Source of the DNA: Halalkalibacter oceani
GTDB lineage: Bacteria > Bacillota > Bacilli > Bacillales > Bacillaceae_D
Length of the DNA stretch: 64,000 nucleotides
Direction: 5' to 3'
Assembly (NCBI RefSeq): GCF_023715605.1
Contig: NZ_JAMBOL010000012.1
Location: 1-64,000, forward strand
Within the stretch, counting starts at the first letter, position 1. Every line of letters begins with the position of its first letter. Below the pieces are notes generated by a model. The model searched no databases. It was not told the DNA's origin and saw only the letters and a list, made by a program, of their open reading frames with translations. Shown here one piece after another: positions 39,256 to 48,931 of the stretch. The position numbers and the translations under genes were made by a program.

Positions 39256-39312
39256 ATCAGCTGGACACCGGCTTGCGTTTTGAAAAACAGAAAGTCATCA
39301 GGAGGGATAGGA

Positions 39313-40635
39313 ATGCAAACGGCGGATGAAGTGATCGAATGGATTCACAGCCTGCTCCCCTTCGGCATTAAGCCGGGACTGAAGCGGATGGAGTGGCTGC
39401 TTCAGCGGCTTGATCACCCGGAACGGGAATTGGCCGTTGTCCATATTGGCGGAACGAACGGAAAAGGTTCAACCGTCAGTTTTATGCGTCATGTATTAGA
39501 AAAAGCACAATACAAAGTAGGGACCTTTACGTCCCCTTATCTCGAATGCTTTGAAGAACGGGTATCTGTGAATGGTCAGCCGATTGCGGGCGGCGATCTC
39601 GTCACCTGCGCGAACAAGCTTCGTCCACTTGTGGACGAGCTGGCAGAAACGGAGCTCGGCAGCCCGACTGAATTTGAAGTGATTACCGCTCTGGCGTTTG
39701 ATTACTTTGCCCGGATCGCCAAGCCTGATCTTGTTTTGCTTGAGGTAGGTCTTGGCGGCAGGCTTGATTCGACCAATGTTGTGACGCCGCTGCTCTCAAT
39801 CATCACGTCAATAGGCTATGACCATATGCACATTCTTGGTGATTCCTTAGCGGACATTACATATGAAAAAGCGGGAATCATTAAAAACGGCCGTCCTGTT
39901 ATTTCCGGAGTAAGTCAGCCGGAGGCCCAAGCGATTATCAAAAGAACGGCGGAGGAACGGCAAAGTGAATATGAGCAGCTCGGTTCGACGTTTACACAAG
40001 ATTTGCTGTCCGTCAAAGAAGAAGAGCAAAGCTTTCTGTTTCAACGGAAAAACGGCAAGAGTCTACAAGTGACGATTCAGATGGCCGGTGCTCATCAGCG
40101 GAGCAATGCCGCCGTGGCCCTAGCCGCTTTACAGAAATTACATGAGCAGTTTGATTACTCAATCAGCGAACAGGCTTTGAAGGAGGGGCTGGCACAGGCG
40201 AAGTGGAATGGCCGCTTTGAACGGCTCTCGGATCATCCGCTTGTCATCGTAGACGGCGCACACAATAAAGAAGGGTTTGAATCATTGGCCGAGACGTTGA
40301 AGCAGCATTATCCGCAAAAGCGCTATAAGCTGCTGCTCGCTGCGACGAAGGAAAAGGATATGAAAAGCCTGCTTACCCCATTTGCCGGACTGGATGCAGC
40401 CTTTACCTTTACGAGCTTCGACTTCTTTCGGGCCGCGGCAGCGAAAGCATTATATGAGCAGGCCGAGGTAACGGCAAAGCGCTATGATGAGAAGTGGCAG
40501 CGGGCTGTCGCTGATGAAGTAAGGCAGCTGGAGGCGGATGAACTGCTGCTGATTTGCGGTTCTCTTTATTTTGTTTCAGCAGTCAGAGCAGCCTGGAAGG
40601 AGACTGGCTTTCCGGCTGGAGAGGGGAGCCTTTAA
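39313..40635 (+). CDS. folC: Folylpolyglutamate synthase / dihydrofolate synthase
   Basis: Adds glutamates to folates (ATP-dependent Mur-ligase fold), 440 residues. GGTNGKGSTVSFMRHVL near residue 47 is the P-loop block, SPYLECFEERVSVNG near 75 the Omega-loop region, and LLEVGLGGRLDSTNVV near 145 the metal-site block. ILGDSLADITYEKAGIIK near 176 follows. GGAGGGATAGG precedes the ATG at 39313; in-frame codons back to 39226 overlap the valS terminator. Confidence 0.96.
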   Translation: MQTADEVIEWIHSLLPFGIKPGLKRMEWLLQRLDHPERELAVVHIGGTNGKGSTVSFMRHVLEKAQYKVGTFTSPYLECFEERVSVNGQPIAGGDLVTCANKLRPLVDELAETELGSPTEFEVITALAFDYFARIAKPDLVLLEVGLGGRLDSTNVVTPLLSIITSIGYDHMHILGDSLADITYEKAGIIKNGRPVISGVSQPEAQAIIKRTAEERQSEYEQLGSTFTQDLLSVKEEEQSFLFQRKNGKSLQVTIQMAGAHQRSNAAVALAALQKLHEQFDYSISEQALKEGLAQAKWNGRFERLSDHPLVIVDGAHNKEGFESLAETLKQHYPQKRYKLLLAATKEKDMKSLLTPFAGLDAAFTFTSFDFFRAAAAKALYEQAEVTAKRYDEKWQRAVADEVRQLEADELLLICGSLYFVSAVRAAWKETGFPAGEGSL

Positions 40636-40694
40636 ACGCTTGCACAAATCGCTTTACTCGCCGCATGTCCGGTGTGAGAAACCGATTCAGAACG

Positions 40695-40732
40695 AAGCTG
40701 CTGAAAAAGTACGATTTTCACTTTTTCAGTGG
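40695..40732 (-). repeat. Palindromic intergenic element, copy 2
   Basis: On the minus strand it reads CCACTGAAAAAGTGAAAATC then GTACTTTTTCAGCAGCTT. It matches the copies at 9893-9947 and 51177-51250. CTGAAAAAGT/ACTTTTTCAG gives a 10-base stem. The remainder of 40636-40950 shows no gene and no clear terminator other than this hairpin. Confidence 0.8.
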
Positions 40733-40950
40733 TCTCTTCCCAACGGGGCTGGGCTAATGGGAAAAAACCTTTCGCCCAAGCTCATTTGCATTGACTTTTC
40801 CTACTATTCGTTCTATTGTGATAATAAAGTTTTTCTCTTCGCAACCCCTTTCTAGTTTTTCGTAACGGCACCTCTTATTTTCTCCGTGCCCATCAATTTT
40901 TTTCCTTTCTTTCAATCACTTTTAGAAAAAAACAGAAAAGGAGGAAGATC

Positions 40951-41718
40951 ATGACCGAGGTAGAGCGCCTGGTGATGCTCTATTTGTTTTTAGTAGGCTG
41001 CATAGTAGGTTCTTTTTATAATGTTGTTGGTTTACGCCTACCCGTAGGAGAATCGATTGTTAAGCCGCGTTCGCAGTGTCCCGTCTGCGGGCATCGTCTC
41101 TCCGCGTGGGAGCTGGTTCCTCTCTTATCCTATATGTGTTTGCGGGGCCGCTGCCGGGTTTGCAGGGCGGTGATTTCCCCATTGTATCCGGCGGTAGAGC
41201 TTGGAACCGGCCTATTATTTGCCCTCTCTTTTTATGTTTACCGGTGGACGGGAGATACGCTTTTATTACTTGTGCTCGTGTCCTTGCTGGCGATTATTTT
41301 TGTCAGTGATGTCCGCTATATGCTGATTCCTGATCGTGTGCTGCTGTTTTTCACGGCGCTGATTTTGCTGCTTCGGCTTTGCTTTCTGCCGTCAGAGCCG
41401 TGGTGGGATGCCTTTCTTGGCGCCATTGCTGGCTTTGCTTTGCTCTATATCATCGCCATTGTTAGCCGTGGAGGCATGGGTGGAGGCGATGTAAAGCTTT
41501 TTGGTGTGCTTGGCCTGATCCTCGGCTGGCAACATACGCTGCTGGCGTTCTTTCTCTCCTGTTTGTCCGGGGCGTTACTGGGAGGGGCTGCTCTAGTAAT
41601 TGGTAAGGTAGAACGACGGAAGCCGGTTCCGTTTGGCCCATTTATCGTGTTAGGGGCTATAACCGCTTATTTTTTTGGAGAGTCTTTAGTAGAATGGTAT
41701 ATGAGAAGAATCGGCTGA
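40951..41718 (+). CDS. comC: Type IV prepilin peptidase (ComC)
   Basis: A membrane aspartyl protease that cleaves and methylates competence pseudopilins. 255 residues with about eight membrane segments. The zinc-type cysteines are in CPVCGHRLSAWELVPL and CLRGRCRVC (residues 32-75). The GxGD site is RGGMGGGDVKLFGVLG near 172, and the first catalytic aspartate is in FVSDVRYMLIPD near 114. AAGGAGGAAG precedes the start. Position between folC and spoIIB is as in B. subtilis. No perfect ComK box was found. Confidence 0.94.
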   Translation: MTEVERLVMLYLFLVGCIVGSFYNVVGLRLPVGESIVKPRSQCPVCGHRLSAWELVPLLSYMCLRGRCRVCRAVISPLYPAVELGTGLLFALSFYVYRWTGDTLLLLVLVSLLAIIFVSDVRYMLIPDRVLLFFTALILLLRLCFLPSEPWWDAFLGAIAGFALLYIIAIVSRGGMGGGDVKLFGVLGLILGWQHTLLAFFLSCLSGALLGGAALVIGKVERRKPVPFGPFIVLGAITAYFFGESLVEWYMRRIG

Positions 41719-41905
41719 ACAAATTGCCTGGCGGATGGCTGGGAATGAAGGACAAGCCGCACCGCCCGTAGCATTCAAGTGGGAAAATTGACGGAAACAG
41801 CTTTGTTCCGGAACAGATTTCAAATCTTGGTAAACTTCTAGTTCTATTAGCTAGCGATTTTTAATAGAATAAAGTAAAGACTAACGAGTGAGAGAGGTGC
41901 TAGAT

Positions 41906-42919
41906 ATGGAGCGGGAGAAGCATTCGATTTCAGTTCGTTTAAATGGGAAAGAGCAGAAGGTGAAAGAAGTCGCTTACGAACAGCAGAATGATGACAGCAG
42001 CTTAATCCCCCGGCCTAATAATGTGCTTGATTTTAAGAAAAGACAGGCCGAGCGTAAACGGAACGAGCAGCCTTATTGGGACGATGGCAACCGCGAGAAA
42101 AGCCCGGGACTTCCATTTAAGCGGAAGAAAAAAGCTCTTTACAAAGGCGCCAAACCGCATTTGTCGATGACACTGTTAGCTGCGATCTGCTCGGCCCTTG
42201 TCATCGGAATCGGCATGGGGCTGGTCGTGCTAACTCTTTTTACCGGTGAGCCTGCTGAAGGGACGGAAGCAAACAGCGCCAACGCCGATGTACCGGTCTT
42301 CTCCGGGACGGATGCCGGGCTGCCGGTGCTGGCAGTCGAGGTTGTTCAAGGAGGGGCGTTCGCGGCGGCGGAAAAGGGAATGGAAAGTGTGCAAATTCTC
42401 CAGGATAGAGGACTGGCGGCCTTGTTAACTGAACATACTGATCCATTTTATATGTTCATCGGTCTCGGCGGAGATCGTGCTCAGGCTGGACAGATCAGCA
42501 ACCTTTATCAGGAATATGGACAAGAGACGTATGTGAAGTCATACCGCATTGAAGGACAAGCGGTAACAGGGCAGCCAGAGGACGTAACGAGCTGGTTTGA
42601 TCGGGCGGTAGGGCAATATAAGGAACTATTGCATCTCTCTGTCGATGGCTTGACCGGAGGAACATTGCCGACAGCTGAAAAAGCAGCCGAGCTTGAGCAA
42701 AATCTCGATACGCTGCAAGTGGAACGGGATCAAGTGTTTTCCAAGCTTCCTGATGCGGCTCAGCCTTCCGCGCTCGCGCTTGGTGACGCTTTAGTAAAAG
42801 GAAAGGATCAACTGAAACATTACGTTGAGACGGAAGATGCTGCTGCCTTATGGGGCACCCAGCAGGCCCTGTTGGAAGCCTTACTGGCCTATGAACAGCT
42901 GGTGGCTACGCTGGGATAA
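41906..42919 (+). CDS. spoIIB: Stage II sporulation protein B (SpoIIB)
   Basis: A septum-localised protein that helps dissolve septal peptidoglycan and place SpoIIDMP. In 337 residues, an N-terminal cytoplasmic part starts EKHSISVRLNGKEQKVKE. One membrane segment (LLAAICSALVIGIGMGLVVLTLF, about 86-108) and an outer SPOR-like region (VPVLAVEVVQGGAFAAAEKG onward) follow. Sequence is weakly conserved, but opening, layout and position agree with SpoIIB. The ATG at 41906 follows GAGAGAGGTG. Confidence 0.85.
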   Translation: MEREKHSISVRLNGKEQKVKEVAYEQQNDDSSLIPRPNNVLDFKKRQAERKRNEQPYWDDGNREKSPGLPFKRKKKALYKGAKPHLSMTLLAAICSALVIGIGMGLVVLTLFTGEPAEGTEANSANADVPVFSGTDAGLPVLAVEVVQGGAFAAAEKGMESVQILQDRGLAALLTEHTDPFYMFIGLGGDRAQAGQISNLYQEYGQETYVKSYRIEGQAVTGQPEDVTSWFDRAVGQYKELLHLSVDGLTGGTLPTAEKAAELEQNLDTLQVERDQVFSKLPDAAQPSALALGDALVKGKDQLKHYVETEDAAALWGTQQALLEALLAYEQLVATLG

Positions 42920-42962
42920 AGAATAACGCCAGTTTTCTGAAATGTCCAAATAAGGAAAGTCG

Positions 42963-43010
42963 ACGGCTTTGTCCTTGCTCGCTTTGTGCAGGATAGGGCC
43001 GTTTTTTTTC
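42963..43010 (+). terminator. Terminator of spoIIB
   Basis: ACGGC...GTCCT pairs with AGGAT...GGCCGT and ends in TTTTTTTT (43002 onward). Confidence 0.85.
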
Positions 43011-43147
43011 GGAGAAGATGGCACTTCCTTTGTCGAGGAAAGTGGTTTTTCTGCGTCAAAGTCTATTGAGTGAAGTGTGAAAATTTGGTATTCTTAAAGA
43101 AAGCCTGTACAATAAAAAGAAACATAATTGTAGAGGTGAATCCCTTC

Positions 43148-43726
43148 ATGCATTCATTAATCTTAGCCTCAGGCTCCCCAAGACGAAAAGAATTACTTCA
43201 GCAGGTCCATCTTTCTTTCAACGTTGTTCCAAGTATGATTTCCGAACAAATTGAACCAACTTTATCACCCGAGGAGGCCGTTAAACAGCTTGCCTATCAA
43301 AAAGCTGAGGATGTCTGGAAGCAGCACCGGGATGCGGTAGTCCTTGGTTCTGACACCGTTGTCGCGTTTCAAGACACGATTCTCGGCAAGCCGAAAGACG
43401 AACGGGAAGCGCGGCAAATGCTTACGCTGTTGTCAGGACGAACTCACTCTGTCTATACCGGGGTAACGCTTTGTTCCCAGGCTGGCACGACAACATTTTT
43501 CGAAAAAACGGAGGTGGAATTTTATTCGCTGACTGAAGAAGAAATTGCGATGTACGTCGAGAGCGGAGAGCCGCTCGATAAAGCCGGAGCGTATGGAATT
43601 CAAGGCTTCGGTGCCTTTTTAGTGAAGCAGATTAAAGGCGACTATTACACTGTGGTCGGCTTGCCGCTGGCGCGTACGCTTAGAGAATTAAAGAAATTGG
43701 GAATTGTTCCTTCTCCGCACATATAA
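43148..43726 (+). CDS. maf: Maf family nucleotide pyrophosphatase
   Basis: A house-cleaning NTP pyrophosphatase of 192 residues; family members act on dTTP/UTP or modified bases, and overexpression inhibits septation. SLILASGSPRRKELLQQ at residues 3-19 is the Maf signature. LGSDTVVAFQDTILGKPKD near 66 and DKAGAYGIQGFGAFLV near 145 complete the active site. The ATG at 43148 gives the normal length; in-frame codons back to 43070 are ignored. Confidence 0.96.
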   Translation: MHSLILASGSPRRKELLQQVHLSFNVVPSMISEQIEPTLSPEEAVKQLAYQKAEDVWKQHRDAVVLGSDTVVAFQDTILGKPKDEREARQMLTLLSGRTHSVYTGVTLCSQAGTTTFFEKTEVEFYSLTEEEIAMYVESGEPLDKAGAYGIQGFGAFLVKQIKGDYYTVVGLPLARTLRELKKLGIVPSPHI

Positions 43727-43859
43727 TGATTAGTGCCGGCAAGGGCGATGGTGTAGTGAGCGCGCAGTCACCCGTATTGTTTTTTTGAAGTCGTCCATTT
43801 TTTCATTTCTGCACATGAAAGTCCCCGTATTCGTACAGATTAGAAAGGAGCGTCTGTCA

Positions 43860-44552
43860 TTGCCTCAACAATCACTCCTCATCCGTGATGTCCCCGTCCG
43901 TGAACGTCCGCGTGAACGACTTTTGACAGAAGGGGCGCGGGCTTTATCCAATCAGGAAATTCTTGCGATCCTGCTTCGGACGGGAACGAAGCAGGAATCG
44001 GTTCTTCAATTGGCCCAGCGTCTTCTTACGGCTTTTGATGGTATATCGATGTTAAAGGAAGCCGCGATTGAAGAGCTTTGCCTCGTAAAAGGAATCGGCC
44101 AGGCGAAAGCTGTGGAATTAGCAGCAGCAGTCGAGCTGGGCCGGCGGCTGCACAGCCTTCAACCGGATGAACGCTATGTGATTCGTTCTCCGGAGGATGT
44201 CGCTAATTATGTCATGGAAGATATGCGCTTCCTGCTTCAAGAGCATTTTGATTGCCTGTATTTAAATACGAAGAACCAGGTTCTGCACCGCAAGACGATT
44301 TTTATCGGCAGCCTAAATGCCAGCATTGTCCATCCGCGCGAGGTTTTTAAAGAAGCGCTGCGCCGTTCGGCCGCCTCGGTTGTGTGCCTCCATAATCATC
44401 CATCGGGAGATCCGACGCCAAGCCGTGAGGATATCGATGTCACAAAACGGCTACATGAAGCAGGAAAAGTATTAGGAATTGAAGTGCTCGATCATGTTAT
44501 TATTGGTGATAGAAGGTATATCAGCCTGAAGGAGAAAGGGCATCTTAATTAA
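43860..44552 (+). CDS. radC: RadC/YsxA, JAB1/MPN domain protein
   Basis: 230 residues. An N-terminal helix-hairpin-helix part has LVKGIGQAKAVELAAA near residue 76. The C-terminal JAMM metal site is VCLHNHPSGDPTPSREDID near 178. The biochemical role of RadC is still unclear despite its name. The TTG at 43860 is chosen: AAAGGAG lies nine bases upstream and the product opens LLIRDVPVRERPRERLL as in homologues. It lies in the conserved maf-radC-mreB order. Confidence 0.94.
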   Translation: MPQQSLLIRDVPVRERPRERLLTEGARALSNQEILAILLRTGTKQESVLQLAQRLLTAFDGISMLKEAAIEELCLVKGIGQAKAVELAAAVELGRRLHSLQPDERYVIRSPEDVANYVMEDMRFLLQEHFDCLYLNTKNQVLHRKTIFIGSLNASIVHPREVFKEALRRSAASVVCLHNHPSGDPTPSREDIDVTKRLHEAGKVLGIEVLDHVIIGDRRYISLKEKGHLN

Positions 44553-44740
44553 TCGGTCAATGGTCCTCGGGCGAAGTGCGGATGGCTCAGTTCCCGGCAA
44601 AAGTGGTACGCTTACTAAGGCGGGAAACGGGAGTCGTGACGGGAAGGTTAGGAGAACTGAAAAGTTAGGCTATGTTTTTCTAACATTCTTCGATATAATA
44701 AAGGTTATGATTTCGGTTAAGCATGAAGGGAGATACATAG

Positions 44741-45778
44741 ATGTTTGGTGGGTTCTCAAAAGATATTGGTATTGATCTAGGGACGGCGAATACACTCGTA
44801 TATGTGAAAGGAAAAGGCATCGTTGTGCGTGAACCATCAGTGGTTGCCTTACGGACGGATACTGGTTCAATTGAAGCGGTTGGAAATGACGCGAAAAATA
44901 TGATCGGACGTACACCGGGGAATATCGTCGCGGTTCGGCCAATGAAAGACGGGGTTATTGCTGATTTTGATACGACGGCAACGATGCTGAAATATTTCAT
45001 TCGTCAGGCTCAGAAAAACCGCTCGATCTTTACAAAGCCGTCGGTGATGGTTTGCGTGCCATCGGGCATTACGGCGGTGGAAAAGCGTGCTGTCGAGGAT
45101 GCGACAAAACAGGCGGGGGCGAAGGAAGCCTATACGCTTGAAGAGCCGTTTGCGGCAGCGATTGGCGCTGATCTCCCTGTATGGGAGCCAACGGGCAGCA
45201 TGGTTGTCGACATCGGCGGTGGTACGACAGAGGTGGCGATTATCTCGCTTGGCGGGATCGTGACGAGTCAGTCGATTCGGGTTGCCGGCGATGAAATGGA
45301 TGATGCGATCATTTCCTATGTGAAAAAGACGTATAATCTGATGATTGGTGAACGGACGGCAGAAGCGTTAAAGCTAGAAATCGGTTCGGCCGGAGCGCCG
45401 GATGGCGTCGATGATATGGATATTCGCGGGCGCGACCTTGTGACAGGGCTGCCGAAGACGATTACGGTGACAGCGGAAGAAATTGCCGGCTCGCTGGAAG
45501 ATACGGTGACGACGATTATTGAAGCGGTGAAAAACACGCTGGAGCAGTCTCCGCCTGAACTGGCGGCAGACATTATGGATCGCGGTATCGTTCTTACCGG
45601 GGGAGGCGCGTTGCTTCGCAATTTGGATCGCGTGTTAAGCGATGAGACGAATATGCCGGTTTTAGTCGCAGAGAACCCGCTTGATTGCGTCGCGATTGGA
45701 ACAGGTCGTGCGCTTGAAAATCTTCATTTATTCCGGTCTAAAGCGGGGATCACGTCCCGTTCGGACAGAAAATTGTAA
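44741..45778 (+). CDS. mreB: Rod shape-determining protein MreB
   Basis: An actin-like ATPase guiding lateral wall synthesis, 345 residues. The phosphate-1 loop is [17 protein letters not shown] near residue 9, and phosphate-2 [18 protein letters not shown] near 157. The adenosine motif is [11 protein letters not shown] near 285. AAGGGAG precedes the ATG. A TATAAT lies at 44694-44699 without a clear -35. First gene of mreBCD. Confidence 0.97.
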   Translation: MFGGFSKDIGIDLGTANTLVYVKGKGIVVREPSVVALRTDTGSIEAVGNDAKNMIGRTPGNIVAVRPMKDGVIADFDTTATMLKYFIRQAQKNRSIFTKPSVMVCVPSGITAVEKRAVEDATKQAGAKEAYTLEEPFAAAIGADLPVWEPTGSMVVDIGGGTTEVAIISLGGIVTSQSIRVAGDEMDDAIISYVKKTYNLMIGERTAEALKLEIGSAGAPDGVDDMDIRGRDLVTGLPKTITVTAEEIAGSLEDTVTTIIEAVKNTLEQSPPELAADIMDRGIVLTGGGALLRNLDRVLSDETNMPVLVAENPLDCVAIGTGRALENLHLFRSKAGITSRSDRKL

Positions 45779-45790
45779 GTAGGTGTCAGC

Positions 45791-46666
45791 ATGCCATCCT
45801 TCTTTTCAAACAAAAAGTTAATTATTCTGCTCGTCAGCATTATTATTTTAGTGGCGCTCATTGGCTACTCCCTCACAGACCGTGAACGGGTGACAGGTCC
45901 AGAGCAAGTTGTACGCGATGCTGTTGGATGGGTGCAAACGATTTTTATGAAACCCGCATATGCTGTTGCGGGTTTCTTTGAAAATGTTCGGGATATTCAT
46001 CATGTGTATGAGGAAAACAAGCTGCTAAAATCACGGTTTGAGGAATACGCGCAAATCTCTGTTGAACGGAATTTACTGCGGAATGAAAATGAAAATCTGA
46101 AAGAAATGCTGGAGCTTGAAGAAAGCTTGCATGATTATATGATTCGCACCGCGGTCGTCATTCACCGCAATCCGGATCGCTGGTCGGAATATATTGGGAT
46201 TAACAAAGGATCGGAGCACGGAGTCGAGCCGAATATGGGGATCGTCGATTCCCGGGGCGGGCTTGTCGGCAAGGTTAGGCAGGTTAGCGAATTTTCGTCC
46301 GTCGTGCAGCTTCTTTCAGACAATGATCGGACAAACCGTGTTTCGGCAATGGTTTCGATGGACGAGCCTGAATATGGCTTTATTGAAGGCTACGATGAGG
46401 AGACAGGCCTGCTTATTTTAAGAAAGCTCGATATTGAAGCTGAAATTGAACCCGGGCAAATGGTGACGACTTCGGGAAAAGGCGGGGTTTACCCAAGCGG
46501 CTTGCTGATTGGTGAGATTGTCGCGGTGGAGCCGGATGAATACGGACTTACGTTAAACGCCTATATCGAACCGACGGCCGACTTTTATGGGTTGGACTAT
46601 GTCTATGTGATCGAGCGGACGAGCACGACGCTTGATTCCTCGTTGCTTGAGGAGGAGGAATCGTGA
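45791..46666 (+). CDS. mreC: Rod shape-determining protein MreC
   Basis: 291 residues with one N-terminal membrane segment (KLIILLVSIIILVALIGYSL, residues 8-27), a coiled coil (about 70-115, with leucine/glutamate heptads) and the extracellular beta domain starting VVIHRNPDRWSEYIGINKG near 120. MreC bridges MreB, MreD and the elongation synthases. A small hydrophobic start separates it 12 bases from mreB. Confidence 0.95.
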   Translation: MPSFFSNKKLIILLVSIIILVALIGYSLTDRERVTGPEQVVRDAVGWVQTIFMKPAYAVAGFFENVRDIHHVYEENKLLKSRFEEYAQISVERNLLRNENENLKEMLELEESLHDYMIRTAVVIHRNPDRWSEYIGINKGSEHGVEPNMGIVDSRGGLVGKVRQVSEFSSVVQLLSDNDRTNRVSAMVSMDEPEYGFIEGYDEETGLLILRKLDIEAEIEPGQMVTTSGKGGVYPSGLLIGEIVAVEPDEYGLTLNAYIEPTADFYGLDYVYVIERTSTTLDSSLLEEEES

Positions 46667-47181
46667 GCCGGTTTTACATTCCAGGCCTTGTCTTTGTGCT
46701 GTTGATTGTCGAGGGGACCTTATTTCAGCTTATGACTCCGACTCATACCGATTCCGTTCTCGTTCCCCGATTTCTGATCGTGATGGTTGTCTTAATCGGG
46801 CTGCACTTTGGACGGCAGAGCAGTCTGTTCTACGGTCTCGCCTTTGGCTTTTGTTATGACATTGTCTACACACAGCTGCTTGGCGTATACGCGTTCGGAC
46901 TTGCTTTTATCGGGTATTTTTTCATTTTTTTTTCGAAGCGGATTCAAGATTCACTTTTGATCCAGCTGATGCTCGTTTTGAGTGCCATTTTGTTCTTTGA
47001 GTATTATCAGTATGGTCTCTATTTGCTAATCGGTCTAACCGACCTGCCAGCTTCGTCTTTTGCCATCGAGCGTCTGCTCCCGAGTCTGATTTTAAACAGC
47101 GCGTTTGCCATCTTAATTTATTATCCGGCGCGCAAACTGTTTGAACATGTGAAAAAGCAAGCCAATCTTCGCGCGCGGTAA
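46663..47181 (+). CDS. mreD: Rod shape-determining protein MreD
   Basis: A 172-residue polytopic membrane protein with five or six hydrophobic segments; FGRQSSLFYGLAFGFCYDIVY near residue 48 is the family block. It starts with GTG at 46663, overlapping the mreC stop, with GAGGAGGAGG just before it. The GTG plus overlap points to translational coupling. Confidence 0.93.
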   Translation: MSRFYIPGLVFVLLIVEGTLFQLMTPTHTDSVLVPRFLIVMVVLIGLHFGRQSSLFYGLAFGFCYDIVYTQLLGVYAFGLAFIGYFFIFFSKRIQDSLLIQLMLVLSAILFFEYYQYGLYLLIGLTDLPASSFAIERLLPSLILNSAFAILIYYPARKLFEHVKKQANLRAR

Positions 47182-47335
47182 TCAGAGATACGAGTACATT
47201 GCCGGGAAAAAGAGGGTTTGTTTGCCGGACTGTTGAATTAATTGTATAAGCTCTAGTTGCCAGCGGTGCTGCCACTTGGCAAAGACGTTCATTTTATTGG
47301 AGTATCAAAGTGAGTCAGGCTGAGGTGAAACACGA

Positions 47336-48025
47336 ATGACGCAAAAAAAGCAACATGTAACAATAAAGGGAACAAAGGAAGGACTTATCTTCCAGTTGGA
47401 TGACCATTGCTCTTACGAATCTCTGTTAACGGAATTACGTGAGAAGCTTTCGTCTAAGCATTACCAGGATAGCGAAGGGCGAGATACTCTTGTAAAAGTG
47501 AATGCAGGCTACCGCTATCTCAATTCCGCTGAGAAAGAAGAACTGTCACAGCTGATTACAGAAGGCCGTAATTTGATTGTCGAGGAATTTGAATCAGAGG
47601 TGCTTTCAACGGAAGAGGCCGAGCTTCTTCGCCAGCAGGCACAGGTGGTGACGCTGACGCGGATTATCCGCTCAGGTCAAGTCTTGAAAATCCGGGGTGA
47701 CGTCCTGCTGATCGGTGATGTTAATCCCGGTGGCACGATCATGGCGACGGGAAGCATTTATATCGTCGGAGCATTGCGCGGCATTGCCCATGCCGGCTTT
47801 CAAGGTGATGAATCAGCGGTGATCGCGGCTTCTGTCATGGCTCCGTCGCAGCTCCGTATTGCCGGAGGGATTCGCCAATTCGAAGCAGACGGTGATGAGA
47901 AGGAAGAAGAAATTATGACAAGTGCTTTTTTGGACGAGCATGCGAGAGTCCAGCTCGGACGAGTGCAGCAGCTTCTACATACGCATCCTGTCGATATTCA
48001 AAACGAAAAGCAAGTGATAGATTAA
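47336..48025 (+). CDS. minC: Septum-site determining protein MinC
   Basis: An FtsZ-assembly inhibitor that acts with MinD, 229 residues. The N-terminal domain begins VTIKGTKEGLIFQLDD. The C-terminal beta-helix domain has GQVLKIRGDVLLIGDVNPGG near residue 115 and ASGSIYIVGAL-like ATGSIYIVGALRGIAHAG near 139, the MinD-binding part. The 154 bases before it contain a TTGCCA/TGGCAA hairpin and no clear promoter. Confidence 0.95.
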   Translation: MTQKKQHVTIKGTKEGLIFQLDDHCSYESLLTELREKLSSKHYQDSEGRDTLVKVNAGYRYLNSAEKEELSQLITEGRNLIVEEFESEVLSTEEAELLRQQAQVVTLTRIIRSGQVLKIRGDVLLIGDVNPGGTIMATGSIYIVGALRGIAHAGFQGDESAVIAASVMAPSQLRIAGGIRQFEADGDEKEEEIMTSAFLDEHARVQLGRVQQLLHTHPVDIQNEKQVID

Positions 48026-48051
48026 GAAAGTGATAGAAAGGGGTCTTCAAT

Positions 48052-48846
48052 GTGGGTGAGGCAATCGTCATTACAAGTGGAAAAGGTGGCGTAGGAAAAA
48101 CAACGACATCAGCTAATATCGGCACCGCTCTTGCGCTGTCGGGGAAGAAAGTTTGCTTAGTGGATACAGACATTGGTCTTCGCAATCTTGATGTTGTAAT
48201 GGGGCTGGAAAATCGAATCATCTACGACCTCGTCGATGTGACCGAAGGACGCTGTAAGCTGAAGCAGGCTCTAATAAAGGACAAGCGCTTCGATTGCTTA
48301 TACCTGCTCCCGGCGGCCCAGACGCAGGATAAATCGGCTGTAGAACCGGAGCAGATGAAGAGCATTATTGATGAATTAAAGCAGGAATACGATTATGTGC
48401 TCATCGATTGTCCGGCAGGTATTGAACAAGGCTTTAAAAATGCGATTGAAGGGGCCGATAAGGCGATTGTCGTCACAACCCCGGAGGTGCCGGCAGTACG
48501 TGATGCGGACCGGATTATCGGCCTACTGGAGCAAAGGGATATCGAGTCTCCCAAGCTGATCGTCAACCGGATTCGCGGCCATATGATGAAAAATGGAGAA
48601 ATGCTTGATGTTGATGAAATTACTTCGATTTTGGCGATTGATTTGCTTGGCATCGTCGTCGATGATGAAGAAGTGATCAAACAGGCGAATAAAGGCGAGC
48701 CTATTGCACTATTAACGACAAGCAAGGCTTCTATCGCCTATCGTAATATTGCCAGACGCATTTTAGGAGAAACGGTGCCGTTAATGTCACTTGAAGAAAA
48801 CAAAGGCGTCTTTGCGAAGATTAAGCAGTTTTTTAGTGTGAGGTAA
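48052..48846 (+). CDS. minD: Septum-site determining protein MinD
   Basis: A membrane-bound P-loop ATPase (ParA/MinD class), 264 residues. The deviant Walker A is SGKGGVGKTTTSANIG near residue 9, the Walker B region VLIDCPAGIEQGF near 116, and the C-terminal membrane-targeting amphipathic helix VFAKIKQFFSVR. It begins with GTG at 48052 after GAAAGGGG. An ATG at 48050 is out of frame. Last gene of mre-min. Confidence 0.97.
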   Translation: MGEAIVITSGKGGVGKTTTSANIGTALALSGKKVCLVDTDIGLRNLDVVMGLENRIIYDLVDVTEGRCKLKQALIKDKRFDCLYLLPAAQTQDKSAVEPEQMKSIIDELKQEYDYVLIDCPAGIEQGFKNAIEGADKAIVVTTPEVPAVRDADRIIGLLEQRDIESPKLIVNRIRGHMMKNGEMLDVDEITSILAIDLLGIVVDDEEVIKQANKGEPIALLTTSKASIAYRNIARRILGETVPLMSLEENKGVFAKIKQFFSVR

Positions 48847-48852
48847 GACATG

Positions 48853-48931
48853 GCAGTGGCTCCGTTCTGCCCACTGCTTCGAGCCTGAGAGAAAAGGGGA
48901 GTTTTTCCCCTTTTCTCTCAGGCTCTTTTTT
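48853..48931 (+). terminator. 19-base terminator of minD with repeat arm
   Basis: GAGCCTGAGAGAAAAGGGG (48881-48899) pairs perfectly with its complement at 48907-48925, followed by TTTTTT. The preceding arm GCAGTGGCTCCGTTCTGC (48853-48870) recurs near 18189 and, inverted, near 50129. The shape also allows termination of the converging gene 48930-49295. Confidence 0.92.

Noticed and set aside
40860-40950. A ComK box (AAAA-N5-TTTT) before comC
   Set aside because: A/T-rich runs are present, but no pair with correct spacing was found.
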